Source: Streptomyces sp. L-9-10 (GTDB lineage: Bacteria; Actinomycetota; Actinomycetes; Streptomycetales; Streptomycetaceae). From it: DNA of 64,000 nucleotides. Positions 34,223-41,876 of the stretch are shown here, piece after piece. Position 1 is the first letter of the stretch; each line of letters opens with the position of its first letter. The notes under the pieces were generated by a model that made no database searches, was not told the origin of the DNA, and saw only the letters and a program-made list of their open reading frames with translations. Both the position numbers and the translations under genes were made by a program. The stretch covers positions 201,442 to 265,441 of the forward strand of contig NZ_PHRF01000162.1 of the NCBI RefSeq assembly GCF_004151105.1, in the 5' to 3' direction.

Positions 34223-35790
34223 CCAGCAGCCATCTCACCGTGACGGAGAGCGATCAGACGCCCCGTCCCGGCCGCTGGATCGCGCTCTCCGTGCTCGTCC
34301 TGGCCGTGCTCCTGGTGGCCGTCGACGCCACCGTACTGGGCCTCGCCACCCCGTTCCTCAGCGAGGACCTGAAGCCGACCGGTACCCAGCTCCTCTGGAT
34401 CGGCGACATCTACTCCTTCGTCATCGCCGGTCTGCTGGTCTCCATGGGCAGCCTCGGCGACCGGATCGGCCGCAAGAAGCTGCTGCTGACGGGCGCGGTC
34501 GCGTTCGGCGGGGTCTCCGTACTCAACGCCTACGCGACCACCCCCGAAATGATGATCGTGGCCAGGGCCCTGCTGGGTGTCGCGGGCGCGACGCTGATGC
34601 CCGCCACCCTCGCCCTGATCCGCAACATCTTCCACGACCCCAAGGAACGCAGCCTCGCCATCGGTATCTGGGGCGCGATGGCCTCGGCGGGCGCGGCGGT
34701 CGGTCCGGTCGTCGGCGGCTTCCTGCTGGAGCACTTCTGGTGGGGCTCGGTCTTCCTGATCAACCTGCCCGTGATGGCCGTCCTGGTGATCGTCGGCATC
34801 AAGACGCTGCCCGAGTCGAAGAACCCCGCGCCGGGTCCCTGGGACCTGACCAGCGTGCTGCTCTCGCTGGTCGGCATCGTCGGCGTGGTCTACGCGATCA
34901 AGGAAGGGGCGGCGCACGGGCCCGGCTGGAACGTCCTCGTCGTGGGCCTGCTGGGCGCGGGCGCGCTCTACTGGTTCGTACGGCGCCAGCTCACGCTGCC
35001 CGCCCCGCTGCTCGACATACGGCTCTTCCACCACCGGGGCTTCTCCGGCGCGGTACTGGCCGACCTGCTGACCATCCTCGGCCTCTCCGGGCTGGTCTTC
35101 TTCCTGTCGCAGTATCTCCAGCTCGTGCAGGGCCGCCGGCCGCTGGAGGCGGGGCTCGCCGAACTGCCCGCCGCCGTCGGCGCGGTGGTGGCCGGACTCC
35201 TCGCGGGGAACGTCGCACGCCGTTACTCCGTACGGTCCGTGGTGGCCGGCGGGCTCGCGGCGATCGGGCTGTCCCTCGCCGCGCTGGTCACGATCAGCCA
35301 GTCCACCGGCTATCCGCTCCTCGGCGCCGTCCTGCTGGTCGTCGGCGTAGGCGCGGGCTTCTCGTTCACCGTCACCGCCGATGTCATCCTCTCCAGCGTC
35401 CCCAAGGAGCACGCCGGTTCCGCCTCCGCCGTGTCGGAGACGGCGTACGAACTGGGCGCGGCGCTCGGCATCGCGGTGCTCGGCTCGATCGTCACCGGCG
35501 TCTACCGGGGCTTCCCCACTCCGTCAGGTATCCCGGCCGACGCGGCCTCGGCCGCGCACGAGTCCCTGGGCGGCGCCGTCGAGGCGGCCGCCGGACTCCC
35601 CGGGCACTCCGGCGCGGCGCTGGTGGCGGCGGCGCAGGAGGCGTTCGTGGACGGCCTGCGCTTCGCGGCGGGGGCGGGCGCGGTGGTGCTGCTGGCCACG
35701 TCGGTGGCGGCCTGGTTCCTGCTGCGCGGCCAGAAGCTGGAGGAAGGCGTGGAGCACCAGCGAGGTCACCGCGAAGACGCGGAGCGCTGA
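34219..35790 (+). CDS. DHA2-type 14-TM MFS multidrug transporter
   Basis: A 523-residue proton-driven exporter. Motif A GSLGDRIGRKKLLL follows helix 2; VDATVLGLATPFLSEDL in helix 1 and the motif-C-like WGAMASAGAAVGPVVGGFLL in helix 5 are typical of EmrB/QacA-like exporters. About 14 helices are predicted. Translationally coupled to the TetR repressor, it probably exports a toxic amphipathic compound that is also the TetR ligand. The C-terminus is a short charged tail. Confidence 0.9.
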   Translation: MTSSHLTVTESDQTPRPGRWIALSVLVLAVLLVAVDATVLGLATPFLSEDLKPTGTQLLWIGDIYSFVIAGLLVSMGSLGDRIGRKKLLLTGAVAFGGVSVLNAYATTPEMMIVARALLGVAGATLMPATLALIRNIFHDPKERSLAIGIWGAMASAGAAVGPVVGGFLLEHFWWGSVFLINLPVMAVLVIVGIKTLPESKNPAPGPWDLTSVLLSLVGIVGVVYAIKEGAAHGPGWNVLVVGLLGAGALYWFVRRQLTLPAPLLDIRLFHHRGFSGAVLADLLTILGLSGLVFFLSQYLQLVQGRRPLEAGLAELPAAVGAVVAGLLAGNVARRYSVRSVVAGGLAAIGLSLAALVTISQSTGYPLLGAVLLVVGVGAGFSFTVTADVILSSVPKEHAGSASAVSETAYELGAALGIAVLGSIVTGVYRGFPTPSGIPADAASAAHESLGGAVEAAAGLPGHSGAALVAAAQEAFVDGLRFAAGAGAVVLLATSVAAWFLLRGQKLEEGVEHQRGHREDAER

Positions 35791-35807
35791 CGGGGTGTCG
35801 GGGTGTC

Positions 35808-35839
35808 GGGCGCGGCGGGAGAGCTCTCCCGCCGCGCCC
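35808..35839. terminator. 32-bp perfect palindrome, bidirectional terminator
   Basis: Sixteen-base arms (GGGCGCGGCGGGAGAG and its exact complement) meet without a spacer between the converging MFS and acyltransferase genes, ending 6 bp before the latter's stop codon. It should fold on either strand. It is preceded by two ggggtgtc repeats. Confidence 0.75.
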
Positions 35840-35845
35840 GGCGGG

Positions 35846-36517
35846 TTACGCCGCCTTCGCCTTCGTGGCGTACATGTCCACGTACTCCTGCCCCGACAGC
35901 CCCATGACCTCGGTCATCACCGAGTCCGTCACCGCCCGCAGCACATAGCGGTCGCGGTCCATGCCCTCGTACCGCGAGAACTCCATCGGCTTGCCGAAGC
36001 GCACGGTCACCTTGCCCGTCCTGGGCATGCCCGAGCCGTTCGGCTGGAGCTTGTCCGTACCGATCATCGCGAAGGGCACCACCGGGGCGCCCGTCATCAG
36101 CGTCAGCCGCGCGATGCCCGTACGGCCCCGGTACAGCCGGCCGTCGGGGGAGCGGGTGCCCTCCGGGTAGATACCGAAGATATTGCCCCCCTCCAGGATC
36201 CGACGGCCCGTCATCAGCGCCGCCACCCCGCCCCGGCCGCCGTCGCGGTCCACCGGGATCATGCCCACACCGGTGAAGAACCAGGCCATCAGCCGGCCCT
36301 TGAGGCCCTTGCCCGTGACGTACTCGTCCTTGCCGATGAAGAAGACCTGACGGTCGCAGACCAGCGGCAGGATCATCGAGTCGATGAAGGTGAGATGGTT
36401 GCCTGCGAGGATCACCGGCCCGCTCCCCGGAATGTTCTCGGCGCCTTCCACACGGGTGCGGAACATCAGGCGCATGATCGGTCCGAGCGCTGCCTTGATG
36501 AGCGCGAAGCGGGACAA
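35846..36517 (-). CDS. 1-acyl-sn-glycerol-3-phosphate acyltransferase (PlsC family)
   Basis: A 223-residue membrane-associated acyltransferase for phosphatidic acid synthesis. It has the HX4D motif in GNHLTFIDSMI, FFIGKDEYVTGKGLKGRLMA, GMIPVDRDGG, and the glycerol-3-phosphate-binding FGIYPEGTRSPDG. TTG at 36515-36517 is chosen because GGAGGA lies 6 nt upstream and the protein then starts SRFALIKAALGPIMRLMF like its relatives. The open frame extends far upstream without a good start. Monocistronic, divergent from the glycerophosphodiesterase gene, another phospholipid-related enzyme. Confidence 0.88.
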   Translation of the reverse strand: MSRFALIKAALGPIMRLMFRTRVEGAENIPGSGPVILAGNHLTFIDSMILPLVCDRQVFFIGKDEYVTGKGLKGRLMAWFFTGVGMIPVDRDGGRGGVAALMTGRRILEGGNIFGIYPEGTRSPDGRLYRGRTGIARLTLMTGAPVVPFAMIGTDKLQPNGSGMPRTGKVTVRFGKPMEFSRYEGMDRDRYVLRAVTDSVMTEVMGLSGQEYVDMYATKAKAA

Positions 36518-36752
36518 CGGGTCCTCCGGTGTCGTGCGATGTTGTTGGACGGCCGAGTAAATCTCTGCAGGTGAGGACGGTACTCGCAACTCCACACGAG
36601 CGCACATCGGGTTCACCGACCCGATACGCGCTGTTGACGTGAGTTTTCGCCACGTTCGCCCAGGGTCTCCCGTACGGAAGGCGAGGCCGCCTACGCTCGG
36701 CCCTCGTTTGGCAGTCGTTGACAGGTGCGGGACATCACATCGAGGAGCGTTC

Positions 36753-37916
36753 ATGACACAGGGTGCGCGGAATACGCCCGGACGGCGGACCGTACTGGGA
36801 GCGGCGGTGCTCGGCTCGGCGGCCGTGGCGCTGCCCGCCTCGGCGCAGGCGGCCGAGCAAGCCGCCGAACGCGGACGAGGCGGCCACGGACCGGCGAGGC
36901 CGGCCCTGCCCGTACCCACGATCATCGGCCACCGCGGCGCCAGCGGCTACCGTCCCGAGCACACCCTCGGCTCGTACCAGCTCGCCCTCGACCTCGGCGC
37001 GCATGTGATCGAGCAGGACCTGGTGCCCACCAAGGACGGCCATCTGGTGTGCCGTCACGAGAACGACATCACGGCCACGACCGATGTCGCGGACCACCCG
37101 GAGTTCGCGGGCCGCAAGACCACCAAGAGCGTCGACGGCGTCAGCCTCACCGGCTGGTTCACCGAGGACTTCACGCTCGCCGAGCTGAAGACGCTGCGCG
37201 CCAAGGAGCGCATCCCCGGCGTCCGGCAGCGCAACACCCTCTACGACGGCCGCTGGGAGATCCCCACCTTCGAGGAGGTGCTGCGCTGGGCGGACGAGCA
37301 GGGCCGCCGCCTCGGCCGCAAGATCTGGCTGTACACCGAGACCAAGCACCCCACCTACTTCCGCGGTCTCGGCCTCGGCCTGGAGGAGCCCCTCGCGAAG
37401 CTGCTGCGCCGCTACGGGCGCGACCGCAAGGACTCCGCCATATTCCTCCAGTCCTTCGAGCCGAGCAGCATGCAGCGGATGGCGAAGCTGGTCTCCTCGC
37501 CGCGCGTCGTCCTGCTCGACGCCGCCGGCACCCGCCCGTGGGACTTCAAGGTCGCGAACGACCCGCGTACCGTCGCCGATCTGGTCAAGCCCGAGGGCCT
37601 GAAGTGGATCGCGTCCTTCGCGCAGGGCATCGGCCCGACGCTCGACCTGATCATCCCGAAGGACGCCGCGGGCAAGCTGGGCACGCCCACCACGCTCGTA
37701 CGGGACGCGCACGCCAAGGGGCTGATCCTCCACCCGTACACGCTGCGCGACGAGAACTCCTTCCTGCCGGCCGACTTCCGGCGCGGTACGGACCCGAACG
37801 CGTACGGCGACGCCTTCGGCGCGTTCCGGGCCTACTTCGAGCAGGGCATCGACGGCATCTTCACCGACAACCCGGACACCGGTCTGCTGGCGCGGGCGGA
37901 CTTCGTCAGCCGCTGA
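36753..37916 (+). CDS. Tat-exported glycerophosphodiester phosphodiesterase
   Basis: A 387-residue secreted GDPD that releases glycerol-3-phosphate and an alcohol from glycerophosphodiesters. The N-terminus GRRTVLGAAVLGSAAVALPA is a twin-arginine signal. The catalytic HRGASGYRPEHTLGSY and EQDLVPTKDGHLVCRHEND hold the metal- and acid-base residues. ATG 36753 (GAGGAG 6 nt upstream) is preferred over the longer frame. A TTGACA lies at 36719-36724. Streptomycete GDPDs are often phosphate-regulated, but only a single GTTCACC heptamer (36611) is seen, so PhoP control is unproven. Confidence 0.93.
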   Translation: MTQGARNTPGRRTVLGAAVLGSAAVALPASAQAAEQAAERGRGGHGPARPALPVPTIIGHRGASGYRPEHTLGSYQLALDLGAHVIEQDLVPTKDGHLVCRHENDITATTDVADHPEFAGRKTTKSVDGVSLTGWFTEDFTLAELKTLRAKERIPGVRQRNTLYDGRWEIPTFEEVLRWADEQGRRLGRKIWLYTETKHPTYFRGLGLGLEEPLAKLLRRYGRDRKDSAIFLQSFEPSSMQRMAKLVSSPRVVLLDAAGTRPWDFKVANDPRTVADLVKPEGLKWIASFAQGIGPTLDLIIPKDAAGKLGTPTTLVRDAHAKGLILHPYTLRDENSFLPADFRRGTDPNAYGDAFGAFRAYFEQGIDGIFTDNPDTGLLARADFVSR

Positions 37917-37925
37917 CCGCGCGTG

Positions 37926-37953
37926 CCCCGGTCGGGTGACCGCCCGGCCGGGG
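37926..37953 (+). terminator. Terminator hairpin after the GDPD gene
   Basis: CCCCGGTCGGG pairs with CCCGGCCGGGG (one G-T pair) around a 6-nt loop, 9 bp after the stop codon. Confidence 0.6.
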
Positions 37954-37990
37954 AGCAACCGCCCGCCGTCGCACGGACGTCACGGCGGGC

Positions 37991-38641
37991 ATGACGTCAG
38001 TCCGGGCCGCCCGGCCCCTCCCCGCTCCCCGACCGCCCCTGCCCGTGGCGCACCGCCCGCCGGCGGGCACGTACCCGCCGGCGGGCACGCGCTCGTCGGA
38101 GTCCGTACGGCTGTCGGAGTCCGCGCGGTCGTCAGCTCTCGTCCACGCGCTGCTTCCGCTGGTGCGCGCGGAGGCGGCGGCGGAGGCGCCGGGCGCCGGG
38201 GCCGAGCCGGGAGATCTCGAACAGGCCACCTGGGTACGGCTGCTGGAGCGGCCGTCCGGCGAGCCCTGGCCCGGCGACACCGCGCGCTGGGTACGGGACG
38301 TCGTACGGGCGGAGGCCCGCCGAGCCCGGCGCACCGCCGTCCGCGAACTCCCGTACCGCAACGAACCCGCCGCAGGACCCGAGTCCGACCCCGAGGGTGC
38401 CGCGCTGCGCACCGACCGGAGGCAGACGCTCCACGCGGCGATCGGCCGTACGCCCGGCCGCTGTCCGCTGGTCCTGACCGCGATGCTGTCGCCGGAGGAT
38501 CTCACCTACCGCGAGATCGCGGGGGAGTTGGGTATGTCACAGGGCAGTTTGGGACCGTTACGTTCCAGATGCCTGGGATGCCTGCGCAGAATGCTGGCCG
38601 CCGAGGTTGCGGCTCCTGAACTCGGGGGAAAGGAGCGGTAG
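37991..38641 (+). CDS. Small sigma-70-family (ECF-like) sigma factor
   Basis: A 216-residue regulator with a Pro/Arg-rich N-terminal tail (PPAGTYPPAGTR, encoded by two 16-bp repeats at 38056 and 38074). A region-2-like segment follows (LEQATWVRLLE, then ARWVRDVVRAEARRARR). The clear region-4 helix-turn-helix is LTYREIAGELGMSQGSLGPLR. No anti-sigma gene is adjacent. It precedes the acetyltransferase gene by 37 bp on the same strand, so they are probably co-transcribed. A similar pair exists in other streptomycetes to my recollection; the role is unknown. Confidence 0.78.
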   Translation: MTSVRAARPLPAPRPPLPVAHRPPAGTYPPAGTRSSESVRLSESARSSALVHALLPLVRAEAAAEAPGAGAEPGDLEQATWVRLLERPSGEPWPGDTARWVRDVVRAEARRARRTAVRELPYRNEPAAGPESDPEGAALRTDRRQTLHAAIGRTPGRCPLVLTAMLSPEDLTYREIAGELGMSQGSLGPLRSRCLGCLRRMLAAEVAAPELGGKER

Positions 38642-38678
38642 ACCACCGGCGGACCAAGTGAGCGGGAGGCATGCACAC

Positions 38679-39197
38679 ATGGGCATGAGCGTGACCATCT
38701 CAGCGGCGAGAGCGCAGGACGCTGAACAGATCCTGAAGCTGCAGTACCTGTGCTACCAGAACGAGGCCGAGCTGTACGGCGACTACACCATCGAGCCCCT
38801 GACCCAGACGCTCGACGACCTGAGGGCCGAACTCGCCGAGGGCCACGGCCTGGTGGCCAGGCTCGGCGACGAAGTGGTGGCGTCGGTGCGCGGCAGTATC
38901 GACGCGACGGGCACCGCACGGATAGCCAAGCTCATCGTCCATCCCCGGATGCGGCGCCACGGCCTCGGCGGACGGCTGCTCGACGCCATCGAGACGCACT
39001 TCGCGGCCCAGCCGGCCGCCCAGCGCTTCCAGCTCTTCACCGGCCACCGCAGCGAAGGCAATCTGCGGCTCTACCGCAGCCGTGGCTACGCCCCGGTGTC
39101 GACGGAGCAGGCGGGTCCGCGCCTGAGGCTCGTCACCCTGGAGAAGGACGCCGCGAAGGAAGCCGCGGCCGTGGGGGCGTACGCCGCCAGCGCCTGA
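38679..39197 (+). CDS. GNAT-family N-acetyltransferase
   Basis: A 172-residue acetyl-CoA-dependent acyltransferase. The acetyl-CoA motif A is IAKLIVHPRMRRHGLGGRLL (about residues 85-104) and the last strand is SEGNLRLYRSRGY. GGGAGG lies 9 nt before the ATG. It follows the small sigma-factor gene. The substrate could be an antibiotic, peptide or protein N-terminus; sequence alone does not say. Confidence 0.85.
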   Translation: MGMSVTISAARAQDAEQILKLQYLCYQNEAELYGDYTIEPLTQTLDDLRAELAEGHGLVARLGDEVVASVRGSIDATGTARIAKLIVHPRMRRHGLGGRLLDAIETHFAAQPAAQRFQLFTGHRSEGNLRLYRSRGYAPVSTEQAGPRLRLVTLEKDAAKEAAAVGAYAASA

Positions 39198-39272
39198 CGT
39201 GAGGGCGGAATCCCCGGCGGCACGACTCCAGTGGCACGGCCTCAGGGGTACGAAGGGGGTTCCGCTTCTCGA

Positions 39273-39743
39273 TCACCCGGGACGGTGTTCCGCCGCTCGG
39301 TCGCCCGGCGCGGGCGGCGGCGCGGTCGCCTGGCGGCGGGACGTGCGCAGCCACAGAATGCCGGTGACCGGCAGCAGCACCGGAATGAAGAGATAGCCCA
39401 TCCCGTAGTCCGACCAGACGGTGGCGTCCGGGAAGGCCGACGGATCGGCCAGCGTCCACGTCCCCACGGTCAGTACGCCCACCAGCTCCGCGGCGCAGCA
39501 GATCAGAGCGGCCTTCCGCGCCGTCTCCCCGCCGCGTACGAGCGTGTAGGTGATGAACGCGTAGACCACGGCGGCGACACTGGAGAGCGCGTAGGCCAGC
39601 GGCGCGCGGTCGAATTCCGTGGCGATCTGGTAGGCGGACCGGGAGACCGCGCCGACCGACATCACGCCGTACAGCCAGACCAGCAGCAGTCCGGGCCCCC
39701 GGACCAGCCTGACCGGAGCCCCGTCGGCGCCTTCGGTGGTCAT
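39273..39743 (-). CDS. Hypothetical four-helix membrane protein
   Basis: A 156-residue protein with about four hydrophobic segments (LLLVWLYGVMSVGAV, ALSSVAAVVYAFITYTLV, AALICCAAELVGVLTVGTW, YLFIPVLLPVTGILWL) and a basic, Pro-rich tail. The start MTTEGADGAP has AAGG 8 nt upstream and lies 4 bp after the stop of the next membrane protein gene, so the two are co-transcribed. I recognise it only as a conserved streptomycete membrane protein. Confidence 0.75.
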   Translation of the reverse strand: MTTEGADGAPVRLVRGPGLLLVWLYGVMSVGAVSRSAYQIATEFDRAPLAYALSSVAAVVYAFITYTLVRGGETARKAALICCAAELVGVLTVGTWTLADPSAFPDATVWSDYGMGYLFIPVLLPVTGILWLRTSRRQATAPPPAPGDRAAEHRPG

Positions 39744-39747
39744 GTCG

Positions 39748-40107
39748 TCAGCCTTCCCAGATGTCATGCAGCCGTACTTCCAGCACGGCCAGGACGACCG
39801 CTCCGGCGGCGACCGTGACCGAGCCCCAGCGGGTCCGCTCGCTCAGCGACAGGAACCCGGCCGCGGGCACCGCGAACAGCGCGCCCAGCAGATACGAGAC
39901 GAAGATCACCGAGCCCTCGTCGGCCTGCTCGCCGCGCGCCAGCTGGACGATCCCGACGACGAGCTGCGCCAGCGCGAGCACCGACACCACGGCCATGCCG
40001 ATGAAGTGCCAGTCCTTGGTGGGCTGGTCGCGGTAGGCGGCGAAGCCGCACCAGGCGGCGAGGGCGAGCGCGGTCACGGAGACCGCGACCGTCAGGGCGA
40101 CAAGCAT
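39748..40107 (-). CDS. Hypothetical four-helix membrane protein
   Basis: A 119-residue protein with four hydrophobic helices (VALTVAVSVTALALAAW, IGMAVVSVLALAQLVVGIV, VIFVSYLLGALFAVPAAGF, VTVAAGAVVLAVLEVRL). It is the first gene of a two-gene unit with the preceding membrane protein. Its function is unknown. The divergent region upstream holds the metNIQ leader. Confidence 0.75.
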   Translation of the reverse strand: MLVALTVAVSVTALALAAWCGFAAYRDQPTKDWHFIGMAVVSVLALAQLVVGIVQLARGEQADEGSVIFVSYLLGALFAVPAAGFLSLSERTRWGSVTVAAGAVVLAVLEVRLHDIWEG

Positions 40108-40182
40108 GGGCCGAGCGTATTACGGGGCGAAAGACCCGCCGCGCCCGCCCCCGTGGGGCCGGCGCCACCGCCCCGCGCGGGC

Positions 40183-40214
40183 GGTCCCCGGGGCGGTGGG
40201 CACCGCCCCGGGGA
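40183..40214. repeat. Perfect 15-bp inverted repeat, 2-bp centre
   Basis: GTCCCCGGGGCGGTG and its exact complement are separated by GG in the divergent gap between the small membrane-protein gene and the metNIQ leader. The surrounding 60 bp repeat ccgccccg and gggcggtg motifs. It could be a terminator for upstream-going noise or a DNA-structure element; no promoter sits close to it. Confidence 0.6.
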
Positions 40215-40296
40215 CGGTGGCCTTGGCCACAGAGGGCGACCGCTCCGGCCGGTACCCGGCTGCTGCCTTCGTTCTCCACTCCGGGGCATCCGTGCA

Positions 40297-40408
40297 GGTC
40301 ACGGCGGGTACGGTGGGTATAGGGACCGGCCGTGACCGACTCCGCGCAGCCTCGTGGACCTCGACGGCGTGTCCGTATGCTGCGACGGCACTGTCCGCTA
40401 TACGGACA
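40297..40408 (+). promoter_or_regulatory. Inverted repeats and TGTCCG operator-like cluster upstream of the metN leader
   Basis: GGTCACGGC (40297-40305) pairs with GCCGTGACC (40329-40337). TGTCCG occurs at 40370 and 40392, 22 bp (two helical turns) apart, and the second forms the 17-bp palindrome TGTCCG-CTATA-CGGACA (40392-40408). GTCCGTAT (40371) is also the inverse of ATACGGAC (40400). These may be sites for a sulfur or methionine regulator or alternative RNA stems. I see no conserved SAM-riboswitch core. Confidence 0.5.
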
Positions 40409-40448
40409 ACTCCCGGAGGTCCGAAGGCACGTCTGTTTTACTGACGAC

Positions 40449-40535
40449 ATGACCACAACGAGCTACCGCGTCCCCGCGACCGAGGCGAACCACACGCCCG
40501 GTGCTCGTTGTCTGTGTCGAATGTGCGCCGGCTGA
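40449..40535 (+). CDS. Putative Cys-rich leader peptide upstream of metNIQ
   Basis: A 28-codon ORF, MTTTSYRVPATEANHTPG then ARCLCRMCAG, lies 216 bp upstream of metN. The last eight codons contain three Cys and one Met. Two of the Cys codons are TGT and the Arg codons are CGT and CGA, all minor codons in this high-GC genome, so ribosomes should pause there when charged tRNAs are short. Hairpins follow within 100 nt (40552-40569 and 40603-40621). This resembles amino-acid-sensing leader peptides, including Cys-rich actinobacterial ones. TTTACT ends 6 nt before the ATG. Expression is unproven. Confidence 0.5.
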   Translation: MTTTSYRVPATEANHTPGARCLCRMCAG

Positions 40536-40551
40536 GGGCCCCTGCCTGAGC

Positions 40552-40621
40552 CTCGCGCCCCGAAGCGAGACCCGACGGCCGAGCCGCGTCCGGACCTGTG
40601 AAGGCCATGAGAGCCATGGCC
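40552..40621 (+). other. Two hairpins between the leader ORF and metN
   Basis: CTCGC (40552-40556) pairs with GCGAG (40565-40569), and GGCCAT (40603-40608) with ATGGCC (40616-40621). They lie 17 and 68 nt after the leader stop codon, where an attenuator or translation-control structure would sit. Neither is followed by a U-tract. Confidence 0.35.
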
Positions 40622-40751
40622 CGAAGATCCGCCGGCGCATCGTGCCCGCCCCCGCGTGCGCCGCCTCCCGGTCACCCACCGCGTCAGCGCGCCATGTCGG
40701 AATGACGAATGCCCCGTGCCCGGCGGACTCCTCGCCGCGCACTCGACAGTG

Positions 40752-41876
40752 ATGGAAACCCCTGTGATCACCACTACGGGCCTGACGAAGATCTACCGGT
40801 CCGCCCAGTCGCACGGCCGCGACGTCACCGCACTCGACGGCGTCGACCTGCATGTCCGCGAGGGCGAGGTCTTCGGAGTCGTGGGACAGAGCGGCGCCGG
40901 GAAGTCCTCGCTCATCCGCTGCGTCAATCTCCTCGAACGCCCCACCGCCGGCACGGTCACCGTCGACGGCCAGGACCTCACCGCACTCGCCGGCCGCGGG
41001 CGGCGGGCAGGCAAGGATCTGCGCCGGGCGCGCAGTTCGATCGGCATGGTCTTCCAGCACTTCAACCTGCTGTCCTCCCGCACGGTCAGGGACAACGTCG
41101 AACTGCCGCTGGAGATCCTCGGCGTGGCGGGCCGGGAACGTACGCGCCGCGCCCTGGAACTGCTGGATCTGGTCGGTCTCGGCGACAAGGCCAAGGCGTA
41201 TCCGGCCCAGCTCTCCGGCGGCCAGAAGCAGCGGGTCGGTATCGCCCGCGCGCTGGCGGGCAACCCCAAGGTGCTGCTCTCGGACGAGGCGACGAGCGCC
41301 CTGGACCCGGAGACCACCCGCTCGATCCTCCAGTTGCTGCGCGACCTCAACCGGCAGCTCGGTCTGACGGTGCTGCTCATCACGCACGAGATGGAGGTCG
41401 TGAAGACGATCTGTGACTCGGCGGCGCTGATGCGCGAGGGCCGGATCGTCGAGTCGGGCACGGTCGGCGAACTGCTCGCCACCCCCGGCTCGCAGCTGGC
41501 GCAGGAGCTGTTCCCGGTGGGCGGCACGGCCACGGGCCCCGGCCGTACGGTCCTCGACGTCACCTTCCACGGCGCCGCGGCCACCCAGCCGGTGATCTCG
41601 CAGCTCGCCAGGACCTACAACATCGACATATCGATCCTGGGTGCCGCGATGGACACCGTCGGGGGCCGGCAGATCGGCCGGATGCGGATCGAACTGCCCG
41701 GCGCCTACGAGGACAACGTCGTACCGATCGGCTTCCTGCGAGAGCAGGGACTCCAGGCCGAGATCGTGGACGACGCAGACGCAGACGCAGGCGCCGACGC
41801 AGCCACAGACACACGTTCCGCCGCGGCCACCGTCCCCGCGCAGAGCCCCGCACCGGTGAAGGAAGATGCCAAATGA
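40752..41876 (+). CDS. metN: Methionine ABC transporter ATP-binding protein
   Basis: A 374-residue ATPase of the MetNIQ importer. It has Walker A GVVGQSGAGKSS, signature LSGGQKQRVGIARAL, Walker B VLLSDEATSALDP and the switch His in LITHEMEVV. The C-terminal NIL regulatory domain (about residues 265-345) binds methionine and gives trans-inhibition. It ends in an unusual Asp/Ala-rich tail (DDADADAGADAATDT). ATG 40752 or GTG 40764 could be the start; neither has a strong ribosome site. The stop overlaps metI. Confidence 0.93.
   Translation: METPVITTTGLTKIYRSAQSHGRDVTALDGVDLHVREGEVFGVVGQSGAGKSSLIRCVNLLERPTAGTVTVDGQDLTALAGRGRRAGKDLRRARSSIGMVFQHFNLLSSRTVRDNVELPLEILGVAGRERTRRALELLDLVGLGDKAKAYPAQLSGGQKQRVGIARALAGNPKVLLSDEATSALDPETTRSILQLLRDLNRQLGLTVLLITHEMEVVKTICDSAALMREGRIVESGTVGELLATPGSQLAQELFPVGGTATGPGRTVLDVTFHGAAATQPVISQLARTYNIDISILGAAMDTVGGRQIGRMRIELPGAYEDNVVPIGFLREQGLQAEIVDDADADAGADAATDTRSAAATVPAQSPAPVKEDAK

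Noticed and set aside
36611..36660. PHO box upstream of the glycerophosphodiesterase
   Set aside because: GTTCACC and GTTCGCC heptamers occur, but 43 bp apart rather than as adjacent 11-bp direct repeats.
40536..40751. SAM riboswitch upstream of metN
   Set aside because: A fragment ggccatgagagccatggcc resembles part of a SAM-IV core, but the GGCAACC segment, the pseudoknot arms and overall length are missing.
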